From NCBI GenBank assembly GCA_030522415.1, contig CM060109.1:31889892-31953891 (forward strand): a DNA stretch of 64,000 bases. Reading direction: 5' to 3'. Position numbers and translations under genes: made by a program. This stretch comes from Channallabes apus. Taxonomy: Eukaryota > Chordata > Actinopteri > Siluriformes > Clariidae. The notes beneath the pieces were generated by a model, which did no database searches, had not been told where the DNA came from, and was given only the letters and a program-made list of their open reading frames with translations. Positions 12,639-25,069 of this stretch are shown here, in pieces. How positions within the stretch are numbered: the stretch's first letter is position 1; each line of letters begins with the position of its first letter.

Positions 12639-13260
12639 CTTCTTGGGTCCTGGGGTTTTGTTGGCAAAGCTCACTAGCTAGCTTAGCTTTAAGAATAGAG
12701 GAAGAGGAGGTCTGAAAGCCCCTCTCAAAACAGGAAACAATAATCCAATAACTGATCGGTTAAAAGTTTGTATTTATACCAAAACCTTGCTATAACAATC
12801 AATCGGGAAAAGTTTTCAGCCTAAACCGATGAACAGTTCACCCCTGACTCTGAGCTCTTTATTTCTCCAGCAGCTAGCCATCAACAAAATGGATGCGAAC
12901 GAGACAGCAAGACAGCAGCTGCTTATCGCCAGTCAGCATTAATGTCTACAGATTAGACTCAAATAGAGGGGAAAAGGCACTATTCTGAACCAATGATTTT
13001 TTTTTCTCGTTTGTATTTATAGAGCAAGTAACGTATTGTTTGTAAGGTCTTAAATCTGTTCCTGTTAGCGAGCGTTTCTTACCTCGGAGCTCACAAAAAC
13101 TGCGAATGTGTAAACTAAACTGAAGAATAACAATATTTCTTCAACCGAGCAGCATGTCATATTTACACCGGGTGTCTGTGTTAGGAAAGCAGATGAGCAA
13201 AGAAATGTCTCAGCCCGGTGCTTTTGCTAGGTCAGCCATTTTTACATGCTAAGCCAAGTG
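12639..13260 (-). promoter_or_regulatory. tfdp1: TFDP1 promoter region with two candidate non-coding first exons
   Basis: Two minus-strand donors fit first exons. AAGAAG|GTAGGG ends an exon at 12640 or adjacent 12639, and CTCCGAG|GTAAGA ends one at 13083. The surroundings are richer in CpG than the flanks. Either could splice to the acceptor at 11776. The transcription start is not visible from sequence alone. Confidence 0.4.
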
Positions 13261-14469
13261 GTGTTTTCTCGACTGTTCATGTGTCTCAGGCCTGATGATC
13301 AACCTCTGATTCTCCCAATTTATACAAATTCATACTAATATTTCAGTTAAACATCCGTTTAACCAGCCGGTTGATCTGTGAACAATATAACCCCTTAAAG
13401 ATACCTAGTCGGATATTAACGTTTGTATTGTTGATTAGCCAACGTGATGGAAGAATTAGCTGGAAATCCATCAGATGTGGTGATCTAACACGATCAGGAA
13501 GAACAGTAAGTCTCGGTCCCGTTTCAACTTTAACGTTTTAATCTGTAAAGTAGACAACATATAACAAAGGTGTGCAAGTAACTACCTCGATCTTTTTGTT
13601 GCTCGTATGTGTGCGCACACACAAACAGTATGGATGTAAAGACAGCTAGCCGGCGACGCAAACGACTGATGTTAGTCTATGTCTGAAGCTGACGACAGCT
13701 AACTAGCCAACAGTGAGCTAAATTGAAACTGCAGTTAGCCGTATAGCTTCAGTGCTAATGCTGATGAAAGGTAACACCAGTGTCTAAGTGAACCTACATG
13801 CCGCTTGTGCTTCAATTCCAGAAGTAAAGATTCATCAAACTGCGCTAATGCTAATCCCAGTGTGAAGCAGCTTACAGTTGAGTGCATTCACGCTTTGTCC
13901 TCTGTGATGAACCAGCAGCGGTGAATGAACCAAGCGTAACTGGTGTACAAACTACTCCCTCTCCGGTCCGAGCGAAAACTGAGCTTGGCGGTGTCCACCG
14001 CACATCGCAGCTGATTGGACAACAGTACGCGTGACGCTACGGAATCGTTTCCCCCCCCCGAGGTCACGCCCACATCGCGCGATGATTGGTTAATAACGTA
14101 CATTTCCGCTGATAGGACTCTCTTATTGGGCGACTTTGCCAGGTTCCGCTCATGTGGCCCGTTTTTTATTTATTTATTTGTTTATTTATTTTTTATTATT
14201 ATTGGCGTCACAGCACAAAAGCTAAGGTCTAAAAAGTAGAAATTTGACGTTTTTAAAAGAGCAAAACCTACTTTCACTCAAACCTGAGTTAATTAATTTA
14301 TTGGGAAAACACGATAGTATATACAGTAGATATCACAGGAATACATTATGTTTAAAAATGCGATTAGGCTATTTATTAAATAAAAGAGAAAAGAGAATTA
14401 CAGTATTGTCATTCTAGCTCCAAAACTTTTCAAACTAATTTCCTTTTTTGGGGGGGTATAAAGCTGCTT
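13261..14469. other. Intergenic, no gene seen
   Basis: Upstream of TFDP1. A plus-strand ATG at 13447 opens only 13 codons. A possible donor ACA|GTAAGT lies at about 13505, so a divergent non-coding transcript is conceivable but unsupported. C-rich and T-rich runs occur near 14050 and 14163-14195. Confidence 0.4.
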
Positions 14470-14725
14470 TGAAACAATGCTCCAGTGGTTAGCACTGTGC
14501 CTAGCTGCTCCAGGGTCCGAGTTCGATTCCCACCTCAGGGTATGTGTGTATACTGTACGTAGAGTTTGCATGTTCTCCCTGTGCTTGTTGAGTTTCTTCA
14601 GGGTACTTTGGTTTCCTCTCACAATCCAAAGACATGCAAATGTGTGTACCCTGCAGTGGATTGGCACCAGGAATAGGCTCCAGGTCCCCCGCAGCCTTAT
14701 ATACAGGATAGAGAGATATAGACAA
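14470..14725 (+). repeat. Teleost tRNA-type SINE, plus strand
   Basis: The head CCAGTGGTTAGCACTGTG and B-box GAGTTCGATTCCCACC are followed by the body signature GTTTGCATGTTCTCCCTGTG, GGTTTCCTC and CCAAAGACATGCAAATG. It closes with a GGATTGGCACCAGGAATAGG and CTCCAGGTCCCC end. The same family occurs at 21521-21880, 54925-55180 and several decayed sites in this window. Confidence 0.75.
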
Positions 14726-14921
14726 TAAGTGAGGTATACAAAATAATCACTGGAAATGTAGGGCAAAAAAAAAAAAAAAAAGGATACAGTGCAAATAGAT
14801 CCAAAACAATTTATACACCCTTCAGGGGGGAAAAAATGATAAATATTTGAATACTAAATTTATTGCTGCAAGTTATATTGATACAAATGATAATATTAAA
14901 TGAATGTAATATACAATGGCT

Positions 14922-15410
14922 TGCAAAAGTATTCACCCCTTGTCATTTTTCATGTTTTGTTGCCTCACAACCTGGAAATAAAATGGATTGTTTGAAGGTT
15001 TGCATTACTTCATTTATAGAACATGCCTAGAACTTTGAAGGTGTGATTTTTTTTATTATTGTAAAGCAAACAACAAATACTTTGCTGTAACAAAACTTCA
15101 GCAAAACTTAGTGTTTATACTGACAGATCATGTGACACCTAGATTGTACATAGGTATACTTCATTTAACTAATTATGTGACTTCTAAAGGTAATTGGTTG
15201 CACTAGAACCTTTGAGGGGATTTATAGCAAAAGGGGTGAATACATATGCACATGCCAATTTTCAGATTTGTAATTTTTCTAAAATTATTTTTTGGATCTA
15301 TTTTTCTCATTTCACTTCACTAACTTAGATACGTTACATTAATTTACAGGTTATAATGTAACAAAACATGAAAAATGCCAAGGGGGTGAATACTTTTGCA
15401 AGGCAAGGTT
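14922..15410. mobile_element. Internally deleted Tc1-like element (MITE)
   Basis: The left end GGCTTGCAAAAGTATTCACC and the right end GGTGAATACTTTTGCAAGGC are inverted. The longer arms also match (TTTTTCATGTTTTGTTGC against GTAACAAAACATGAAAAA). The interior is AT-rich and lacks a transposase frame. The terminal sequence resembles that of the Tc1 copy at 27784-33319. Confidence 0.75.
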
Positions 15411-16136
15411 TTTTTTATTTTACCTGGTGTGTATATATTTTTTCGCCTTCTCTATAGACAACAAGAAACAAAACAATATATAGACACTGCACAAGTAGAT
15501 CCACTTAATACTTCATAATAAATAAAACGCAACCGTTTAACCTCTACATACATTGTAGTGTAAAACAATCTTACAGAACATAAACAACACCAGGACCAAA
15601 AAGGAAGAGTTATGATTAAAGTCTTTTCATCATAAGTAGCAGCTTTAAAAATGAATTGTCTAGTTTTAACATTCGCTGCCTCCCCTTATATTGTGTTCTC
15701 AAAACACATCTTGTTATATAATAATTTGCCATATCTGCTACATTATGTGTAATGCTTTTTGGGTGTTTTGTAAAAATTGACTAACAGGACAGTCATGATA
15801 CACACAGTGTGACACATGCCTGTGAAACCAAGATAACAATTTTAAACTAATCACCACTCGGCCATGTATCCTCGCATAAACTTGTATAAAGTTCACTGTC
15901 ATCATGTTGGTTTTCTGCAGTGTCATGGCACAGCCTAATTTCTATTTAATAATTTTTTTTAATCTACACTGAATTGATAACAGTTACACATTAATAATTT
16001 CTGGTATTATACAGTATAAATAAAATTTGGATATTGTAAAAGTAAGAAATAGAGCAACTAGTTAAGGCATTAGCTACAAAGACACTAAAATCATTAATAC
16101 TGTAGATAAACAAACATTTTAAGATAAGATTTTAAG

Positions 16137-16140
<4 letters not shown>

Positions 16141-16178
<38 letters not shown>
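16141..16178. repeat. (TA)n microsatellite
   Basis: Nineteen or so uninterrupted TA units. Confidence 0.95.
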
Positions 16179-16181
<3 letters not shown>

Positions 16182-16734
16182 TACATATGAGGAGAGTTTA
16201 AGTCCAACTGGTATTTTTGATTGTGCAAGAATCAATAACAGAACATTTTTATGAGCATAAAAAAAAAACTTTATCTCTTTACATAATGTAGATAGTTTTC
16301 TCAGTACACCTGAGGCATTATTGGTCTGACTGCTTTATGTCTGAAACACTGGCCTCCCAGGAACTTTTTAATAGCCCAAACATTTTTGAAATCATTTAGA
16401 GCGAGTTCAGGACTTTATGCAGGTGATGTGGTGTGGGTGATTGTGTGTACAGTTCCCACATGAATCTGTTCCACAAGTTGGCAAAAAATTATCAATCGAT
16501 CTTGAAGAATCAGGCATTCCACCTGAACGATTGGATTTTCAGAATTGTCATTTACAGAAATACAGCTTTTTTTAACGTTTGCATAATTCAGTTGTTTTAT
16601 TGCGACTAAAAGTCTCCTTACCGTACTGTGTATAGTATATACATATAGTACTTCTTATTTCTTAGATCTAAATGATGATCCAGCAATACTTTATGGCTAT
16701 TTAAAATTCAAACGCCGAATATGGGAATTCGCTC

Positions 16735-16867
16735 CGAAAAACTACAATTCCCAGAAAGTCGAAGTTTCAGTGCGCATGCGCGGTGCTCCTCTGGCGCATT
16801 CCCCCTTGATGTTCACGCGCAGCCGTATATGGGGACTAACAATTTGGTCAAACAGCGGGTGATAAAA
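16735..16867 (+). promoter_or_regulatory. dcun1d2: DCUN1D2 promoter with ZNF143-like and NRF1-like motifs
   Basis: ACTACAATTCCCAGAA at 16741-16756 matches the known ZNF143/Staf (SBS) core. The palindromic TGCGCATGCGCG at 16771-16782 matches the NRF1 consensus. Both lie 85-130 bp upstream of the start codon, a common arrangement in housekeeping promoters. Motif identities come from known consensus sequences; occupancy is inferred. Confidence 0.6.
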
Positions 16868-19431
16868 ATGGTAGGTGATCTGGAAATGACAAAACGCTGA
16901 TATTTGCAGGAGCTGTGCGCGGAAATAGAGGGATGTCCGAGGCGTGTAGTAGTAGCGCCACTCAGACGCCAGCCTCCTCCAGACATTAGTGCAGATCTGT
17001 TGTGAGCAGGAAGGTCAGTTGTTGATCCTGGAGTCCGCTGGCGCCCTGGACGTACCTTTCCCTTTTTGGCGTGTAGTGTACACTAGCTAACTACACTCGT
17101 TTTTCGAGGTTGCTCAGCGACAGACAGACAGGCTGTTGTGTTTCGGTAGACTTAAACCAATCCTTGCGCGTTTTGTAATGAAGGGGAAGAAAGTGAGCGC
17201 CGTAAATGTGTTTCCGCAGGCTAAAACACAACAGTTTTATCCAGGACACTGAATACTATAACTGTAAACTGGTATACAACATAGAACTCTGTTTGTCGTT
17301 TAAAAAAAAAAAATCCCTGTCATGTATTGTAAAAATAATCACAACTAAATGCTGTGAAACATCCAGACTAATATCTAACACACGTCTACAGAATATGGTT
17401 TGTTTTTTGCTGATGGGGTCTGTCAGCTCATATTACCACCACATGCTCCTTCAGCATGTGGCCTGTCACACTTCACTCCATGCCTCCTGATAGGAAACTA
17501 ACAAATCTCTACGCTTGCTTAATGTATGTTTGTTTTGTCTGTTTTTAGTAATAACCTCTAAAAAATAGTCTTCCTCTTTCTGTCGTTCATAAGTCTCCTA
17601 ACAGTCCTGTGTCTTTGACTTTCTTGATGTGGGTGTTTTTGTTTCTTGCCTGTCTCTGCTTGTACACACTGTTGACTGTGCTGCTCCGTGTGTCGGCGTG
17701 TGTGACTGAGAGCTTCTCCTCTGTGCCTGTTCAGCATAAGCTGAAATCTTCGCAGAAGGACAAAGTGCGACAGTTCATGTCCTTCACGCAAGCAGGCGAG
17801 AAGACAGCTGTGTACTGTCTCACTCAGAATGACTGGAAATTAGAGGTGGCCACTGACAACTATTTCCAAAACCCAGATCTGTACTTCAAGGAATCCATGA
17901 AAACCTCAGTAGACCGAAAGAAGCTGGAGCAGCTCTATAACAGATACAAAGGCAAGTGCTCTAGCTCTTCTTGCATATCCTGTGAGTAGGGTCCGGTGTG
18001 TTTACCTCTCCCAAGTATGTGGCAATGGCTTATCATGGTGTTGCTTTAGATTTAGATTTAATTTAAGCCTAAATGTAAGATATTCTTCCTCTCAGATCCC
18101 CAGGATGAGAATAAGATTGGGATTGACGGAATTCAACAGTTTTGTGATGACCTCAACTTGGACCCGGCCAGCATAAGCGTTCTTGTAGTAGCGTGGAAGT
18201 TCAGAGCAGCAACCCAATGCGAGTTCAGCAAAAAGGAGTTCCTTGATGGCATGACTGAACTTGGGTGTGTTTCAATGTAAACAAATGGTTTTCTGACCTT
18301 ACGAACACCATCACCTGCATAATTTTTGTTTTATCCCTTTAGACTGATCTTTCACTCTAAAACAATCAGATTCAGTGACTAGTGCTTCAGGATGATAGAA
18401 GTTTGTGTTATGAAAATTATTTTTTGAATCAACATAAAATTAAAAATTTTTCTTTTTGAAAATTTCATATATTTCAAGCATATAAAATTGCTTTTTAAGT
18501 TGTGTTTGAGACAAACATGGCTTCTTTCTATTTATCTGTAGATGTGACAGTCCAGAGAAACTCCGCAGTCTGCTTCCTCGATTGGAACAGGAACTGAAAG
18601 ACAGTGGAAAGTTTAAGGACTTCTACCAGTTTACATTTAATTTTGCAAAGAATCCTGGGCAGAAAGGTTTAGGTAATTTTAGAAATGAGAATAAATAATG
18701 CAACTATTATTAAAAAAATTACTGACATAAGTACATTTATTTAATGCTTGCTTTGGATTTTAGATTTGGAGATGGCAGTCGCTTACTGGAATCTAGTTCT
18801 GACAGGCCGTTTCAAGTTTCTTGACCTTTGGAATAAATTTTTATTGGTAAGTTTCCTTAGCTTTTTTGCTTAGCAAAGTAAAATGCAAAGTTTCAAGCAA
18901 TTGAACTGTAGAAACATTTTAAAGAACAGGCAGTTTCTCTGCAAAGGAAATACCCTGAGTTTTCCCCCTCTAAAAACAGGAACACCATAAGCGATCAATC
19001 CCCCGGGATACCTGGAACTTGCTTCTAGATTTTGGCAACATGATTGCAGATGATATGTCAAACTATGATGAGGAAGGTGAGCATGTTTAACCCTCGAGAT
19101 TTCAGTCCACCTTTAACATTTCTAAAGCCGAACTAGCATTAACCAACCCCCTAAATATGCACTCCCAAGCACTGAGCAAGTTAAAACTATATATATTAAA
19201 ACAGCATTATTACATGTTTCATGTAAAGATGATAAAAGGATAGGTTTAGGTTTTAGGTTAGTTTTTTTTTTACCGTAATTTTAAGAAAGCTGAGAGTAAT
19301 CTTTTGAACATTGTGAACTTGTTACATGTTTGAGTTATCTCTTTATTTTAGGTGCATGGCCAGTCCTAATAGATGACTTTGTGGAATTTGCTCGGCCGAT
19401 CGTGACTGGATCAAAGCGCAAAAGTGTATAG
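16868..19431 (+). CDS. dcun1d2: DCN1-like protein 2 (defective in cullin neddylation 1 domain-containing 2)
   Basis: Co-E3 that binds cullins and N-acetylated UBE2M to promote NEDD8 transfer. Coding exons are 16868-16870 (only the ATG), 17735-17951, 18096-18264, 18542-18672, 18764-18846, 18980-19076 and 19352-19431. They join in phase to 259 codons plus stop, the usual length for DCUN1D2. The N-terminal UBA-like region is about residues 8-45 ([14 protein letters not shown] start). The PONY/DCN domain is about 60-250, with [17 protein letters not shown], the SKKEFLDGM segment and the closing [17 protein letters not shown]. The donor of the second coding exon is GC (AAAG|GCAAGT at 17952), giving a GC-AG intron, while the others are GT-AG. 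DCUN1D1 is the closest alternative, but the His after the initiator Met and the C-terminal end fit DCUN1D2. Confidence 0.95.
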
Positions 19432-20270
19432 ATCTGTTGATGGTGGCATTTTGACACCATGGGCTTGTGCTGCCTCACTGACTTCAGTTTATTTTTTAAA
19501 AGACTTGTATGAAACACATACAAAAAGGAAAACATGGAGAAACACTTGAAACCGGTGGGATTGTTGAAGAGAAAAGGGAATATAAGGGACTCAAACCTTC
19601 AAGCAATACCGAGAAGAAGAAAAAAAGCAGGCGAAAGTGGGATACTCAAAATTTCTTTCAGAGCTGTCACATGCACAATGCCAGCTACTGCTGCTGGCAA
19701 AGTAATCCTGTCCAGAGACCCTGAGGGATTCTGGAGGATCTCTGCAAATCCTGTACCTCATTCCCATTGCAGGCAATTACACACTTGCACACCTCCCACA
19801 TTTACATTCATAAATCATAGAAAACTAGAGGAGTATGAGACAAAATGTGATTCAAGAGCCCTTTTTCCAAGCATGCGTATCTCCTGTAGGACTCGACAAG
19901 ATGAATAAATCAAATGCACTTTTAAAACCAGAGCCCCATGGACAGAGCAACATGCAGCTCATGCCACCAGCACACTTGTTGCCGTTGTAAAATACTGTAG
20001 TGGTATGTACAGAAATAAATATTATAAATAAACAATATTTTATAAGGTATAAAAGAACCATTTATTAATATGTGGAGAACAAATTGTGTGGATTAATTAA
20101 TGGCATATTCAATGCATCAATCACATAAGGTTTCATTTTACGACCACATATTACACTCTGCTGTCTTGCAGAATCTGTTGTGACAAGAATGCCATTCAGT
20201 GTTTCTCAGTTTTGTTTACCAGATGCCAGAATTATGTTATAAAATAAATTATTGCCTCAATGTAATCTGG
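19432..20270 (+). other. dcun1d2: DCUN1D2 3' UTR with two polyadenylation signals
   Basis: AATAAA occurs at 20014-20019 and 20243-20248 after the stop at 19431. Open frames in this stretch have no conserved match and are best read as untranslated sequence. Confidence 0.55.
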
Positions 20271-20504
20271 ATTTCTCCTTTTAGTACTTAAGGTTTTTTT
20301 TTTTACTTTTTAATAAGAAAAAGCCTTATTTTATTCCTCATGTGCATATTTAAATAGAAAACAAGACAATAAGAAGACTTAGCTGTTAGTAATAAATATG
20401 TCATTATTTGTTTAAATATCTTGTAGACAATGTACCTGTTTTCAGGTTTCCTAATATTGAAGATCAAGGATATATTGCTGTTTTTGTGTGACCACCACAT
20501 CAGG

Positions 20505-20720
20505 TAGCATTACCACCTTATTGCTCCAGGGTCCAGAGCTTGAATTACTGTCTGTCGTATGTAGTTTTTCATGATTTGTGGAACATTCTCTGATTCCCCA
20601 ACCTCCTGAAACATGCTAGTAGGTGGATTGGCTACATCAAATTACACTTGTGTGTGAATGGTGCCCTGAGTTGGACAAATACTGCATCCAGAGTATATTC
20701 CTACCTCCATGCGTTCACAG
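20505..20720 (+). repeat. Decayed SINE, plus strand
   Basis: A diverged copy of the SINE family at 14470. Recognisable pieces are TGCTCCAGGGTCCAGAGCTT, a TGTGGAACATTCTCTGATTC segment, GGTGGATTGGCTACATC and TGTGTGTGAATGGTGCCCTG. Confidence 0.5.
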
Positions 20721-20867
20721 ATCCACCATAATTCTGATCATGTAATTGAAGGACGGAACGAATTATTTTACATTATATAATCTTTAGAAACATATGAATG
20801 TAAAACTAGAGTCATATTTACTGTGTGAGAGTCTGAAATACAGAAAGAAAGGGTCCTAGTACTTGCA

Positions 20868-21475
20868 CTATATGACCAAAGGTATCACTTGCAAAGGATT
20901 CCAACAGGGCCAACATTTTCACTATTCTAAGCAAGTTATAGTCAATTCCTGAAGAGAAGAGAAAGGAAATCAAACAGTTCCAATATATTGATTATATAAC
21001 CCTCTCTCCAGGTTAGTTTGAGATTTATTTATTCCAACCTTTGTGGTAAAAGATTTAATTTAAAATGAAAGTACTTAAAAATTAATTACCTTTAATAAAT
21101 TATGTAAATAAATTAATAAAAACGGCATGAATACGAATAATTTAATAAATAAATTACTTTAATTTATTACTTTTACTATACATTTTAGCAGGTAGCTGGA
21201 AGATTTGATTTGAATTCAGCTCCACGATCATTAGTGAAATCTGGTACTGATATGAGAACGCCTGGCATGAAGTCAGAGTCCCACTATATCCCAAAGGTGT
21301 CCAATTGGGTGAAATCGGGGCCCTGAAGGACAATCAAGTTATTTTAAGTTAAGTCACACCATGTGTTTGTTTCCCACGCGTGCACAGGGACATTGTCATG
21401 CTGGAACATGTTTGTGAAATTGTAAGGCTACTTTATAAAACTACGTACTGATTGCACCATTTTAAGGAATGCTCT
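20868..21475. repeat. Decayed DNA-transposon remnant
   Basis: The left edge reads TTGCACTATATGACCAAAGG, a form of a widespread fish transposon terminus (TATATGACCAAAAGTAT). The distal part contains GGACATTGTCATGCTGGAAC, typical of the same element body. No frame is preserved, and AT-rich sequence interrupts it around 21020-21190. Confidence 0.45.
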
Positions 21476-21520
21476 GTCATGATTGTCATGTCTCCACGTA
21501 CATTTAGCTATGAACTGTAC

Positions 21521-21880
21521 ATTCATTCATTCATCTTCTATACCGCTTTATCCTTCTATTCAGGGTTGCGGGGGACCTGGAGCCTATCCCAGGAGGCTTA
21601 GGGCACAAGGCGGGGTACACCCTGGACAGGGTGCCAATCCATCGCAGGGCACACACTCATACGCACATTCACACACTACGGTCAATTTGGGAACACCAAT
21701 TAGCCTAACCTGCATATCTTTGGACTGTGGGAGGAAACCGGAGTACCCGGAGGAAACCCACCAAGCACGGGGAGAACATGCAAACTCCATGCACACAGAG
21801 ACAGGAATCGTGCCAGGGAATCGAACCCGGACCCTGGAGGTGCAAGGCGACAGTGCTAACCACTAACCACTGTCGCCTGA
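21521..21880 (-). repeat. Near-full-length teleost tRNA-type SINE, minus strand
   Basis: It reads on the minus strand from the head near 21880 (GCGACAGTGGTTAGTGGTTA, B-box GGGTTCGATTCCCTGG near 21820). The body contains TTTGCATGTTCTCCCCGTGC, CCACAGTCCAAAGATATGCA and CACCCTGTCCAGGGTGTACC. It ends with TATAGAAGATGAATGAATGA. It is the best-preserved copy in the window, and the open frames on both strands here are side effects of the SINE. Confidence 0.85.
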
Positions 21881-22753
21881 ACTGTACATTTAGAATACAA
21901 ATATTTCTCTTTGAAACAAATCATAACATAACTTTACCACTAGATGGCACCAACCCAGCTGTCTCAGTAATCTTTCAATCCATATTGTGGTTCAGTAGAT
22001 ACAGTAAATGAAGTAAAATTACAGCAACATTGTTTCGGGCTAGGTTATGACTTTAACTGCTGGCTCCAGACTCAGTGTGCTGACGATTTTTTAATACACT
22101 CATAACATCACTTAATGAATAAATACACAGAGCAAAACATCTTTCACAAGATGCACTTCTTCCAATGCCCCAATCATTAAATTAAACTATGGATGTTAAA
22201 GCTGAAAAAATAATCCATTCATTATCATTAAGAATTTAAGAGATTATTAATTAAAAAATCAATCAAATGTTAAAAAACATTCCACGGTTTTCTGAACAAT
22301 ACTGAACAATAGTGTGACCTACTGTACAATGGCACTTCTCAATGTGACTTACCATTGCAACATTTTTCAGAATCGAAGATAATGAAAACATAGCCTCCAA
22401 CTCACTAATAGAAGGCAGTGAGATCTTCACAATATGGCACATAAATAATATTGATATATACAAATGTTATACAGTAGGTGTATATGATTAGTTGCTTAGG
22501 AAGGACATTCAACATGAAACCTGTGAAAAATAACTTTTTAAATATCTAATGTGGTGATCACGAGCAAGGGAAAAAAAACCAAGGTACTAAAAAAAAAACA
22601 ATAATCCTCGCTCTCGCGTGTGAATGAAAGAGCGCATTTAATATAGCGTTTACGGCAGATGAGTTATTTTAACCGTTTATTGTGCACCTGGCAACGCAAC
22701 CTTAGTGCTCCGTTCCGTTCCACTGCTCTTCCTGTGATATCCCGGATGTGGAG

Positions 22754-22846
22754 ACCTGAATTTTACTACCTGAATTTTAGCAACTTGAATTTTATTACCT
22801 GAATTTTTACAACCTGAATTTTGTTACCTGAATTTGTAAGATTGAA
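22754..22846. repeat. Minisatellite with ACCTGAATTTT units
   Basis: Six units of about 14-15 bases follow each other, each beginning ACCTGAATTTT or ACTTGAATTTT. A looser series of TTGAA and CTGAA words continues to about 22960. Confidence 0.8.
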
Positions 22847-23264
22847 AAATAATAAAGATTGTATTTTTAACACTTGAAAATATTTTTGAACAGAAATTTA
22901 GTAATTTGAATATTTTTGCACTGAATTTTAAATGCTTGAATTACATTTTCACTTGAAATATACAACCACAGTAAATTGCAGTGGCAAAAATTTCAAACAT
23001 TGTAAATGCTCTAAGGATTTTTTTCAATCCAGATGAAATTGCAGTGAAGAAAAATTCAAACATTTTTATTGCAACACGTTTTTTTCAGTTCATGTAATTC
23101 AACCTTGCTATTAACCTGGAATTTTGGCACTATTATACTTCCATATATAAAGATGATGAAGTTATGTCATGTCATGATTTATGATGGAATGGGTTGTGCT
23201 ATCATCTTAAAGATTACTTAAATTAATGTTTATCATTTAGATTAAAAATATACAGCTTAACCTT

Positions 23265-23475
23265 TACAGACCTGGGGCCTATTACAGAAGACTTTAAGCA
23301 CAAGGCAGGGTATACCTTGGACAGGTTGCCAGTCCACCCTATGGCATGTGCACACATAAACACACTTTGGGCAATTTCAGAAAGCCAGTTAAACTAATCT
23401 GCATTTCTTTGGACTGTGGGAGGAAATCTGGGTATTTGGAGAAAACCCATTAAGCACAGTGATAACAATTACATC
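23265..23475 (-). repeat. Decayed SINE, minus strand
   Basis: It shares TTTCTTTGGACTGTGGGAGG and the CACAAGGCAGGGTATACC segment with the SINE copy at 21521-21880. It lacks an intact tRNA head. Confidence 0.6.
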
Positions 23476-24879
23476 ACCATGCCACCTGCATGTTTTTATA
23501 TCATAATTCATTAATACAGTATATTAAAATCAGGGTCAACATACCGTATTTTTCTATTACATAATCCATACAATATCACATTTTCATTTTATAAGACTAA
23601 CTTATGTTGATGTAATACAATAGCAAATCTACAAAAGAAGAAACGTGATTTAAAAATAGCAATGGTTTTAAAGAGTAGGCGATGCCTTCACCACCATCTG
23701 CCTTCATTGGTGCTTATTGTTACAAATTCGCTGACATAGCTGTCAAACTGGGAGGAAGCTATTATAAATATTATTTCAGACATTCGTCCTTGCTGTGATC
23801 ACATGTTACTAGTTCCATAGAAATCTTACAAACATTTAATTTAACTTGTTCTTGAGAAATCATGATAGAAATTAGCCAACAAGGAATCTCATAGTTTCGC
23901 TGTTAGAGAAGCAACTTTGGAGAGTTTTCCATTCCACTGAAGTTCAACACTTATGTAAAGAGTCTCCAATCTTAGCACTTTGTGGCTAAGACTTCCATCA
24001 GTGAAAGTTTTCAGAGTTGAGGAATGTTCACTTTGCGGCTTCTCTGTAACATCACGTTTATTTTGGCCTTTCTGGTAAACTTGTACCCTTAACGTACCCA
24101 GTATGATTCTGCACAATTAAAACTGAATATGCAGCGTATTTTGTGCATGTACAGTAGGCTTACAGTGCATGTAAGTTTTGAGTTTGAGTTTAAGCTTAAG
24201 GTCTTGGCCACAAGGGAGGACTCAGAGACTTGCAGCCATTACGATTCAGATTTCATTATGAGCTTGTCCAGTTTATTACATTCTCCATAGTGGGGGATTG
24301 AACAATACTATGGTGCATTAAATACAATGTGGAATCCGTCCATTAATTTGCACTTAGACGGATACTATGTGTTGTTTAATAAATGTGCCTGTTATTAACT
24401 GTTATTTTATATCTCTGTCTCAGTAAGTAGGGTTTTTCTGAAAATAATTAAATTATATTAAAACTAAAACTAACTATAAGGTAGTCATGAAGAAACCCTA
24501 GTTACAGCGATGCTATCAAACTAACTTGCATCATACTAAATATTATATATTATATAAATGTTGCCACAATTAAACTCAGGAAGTTATCTTCATAATTTTT
24601 GCATTATATTCTTTCGCATTCTTGAAGCATATCTGTAATAAAATCATTGTATTTTAAGAAGAGCATGTTGTATGATGAGGAATTTTGTGGCATATGGGAA
24701 TTATTGCACATTTTTTGGATAATTTCCTGAATCACACTGATTTCTATCTGAAACATAACTAAAAGTCCCGATTACAACTGAAACACGACAGACTTCATGA
24801 TTTATGAACTGTCCCAAATAGTTTTTATTTTAATTTATTTTGCTGCACAGCTCGTGTGTACAGTATATCCACAGCTAGG

Positions 24880-25069
24880 AACATTTCTTGAAGCGTCGAT
24901 GTTCCCGGGGAATTTGTCGGTGTTACACCAAGTTTATGCTAACCGCGGGTTTTAGTCTTTATTTGGATAGCTGCATTCGGCTAACTTCTGACAGTGTGGT
25001 ACATTTTCATTCACAACAACGTAAATATATAATGTCACCTTGTTGTGTTTGAGAAACCCGACAATCGCT
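24880..25069 (+). promoter_or_regulatory. cdc16: CDC16 promoter and 5' UTR region
   Basis: Moderately CpG-containing sequence (GAAGCGTCGATG, CCCGGGG, ACCGCGGG) lies just upstream of the start codon at 25070. No TATA box at a convincing position. The exact start is not visible. Confidence 0.4.

Larger units (their letters stand above)
22000..24879. other. Intergenic between DCUN1D2 and CDC16
   Basis: AT-rich sequence with no conserved exon on either strand. It contains the minisatellite at 22754-22846 and a decayed SINE at 23265-23475. A region near 22615-22740 is richer in CpG but no exon could be supported there. Confidence 0.45.

Noticed and set aside
21483..22011. Overlapping frames up to 127 codons
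   Set aside because: They derive from the minus-strand SINE at 21521-21880.
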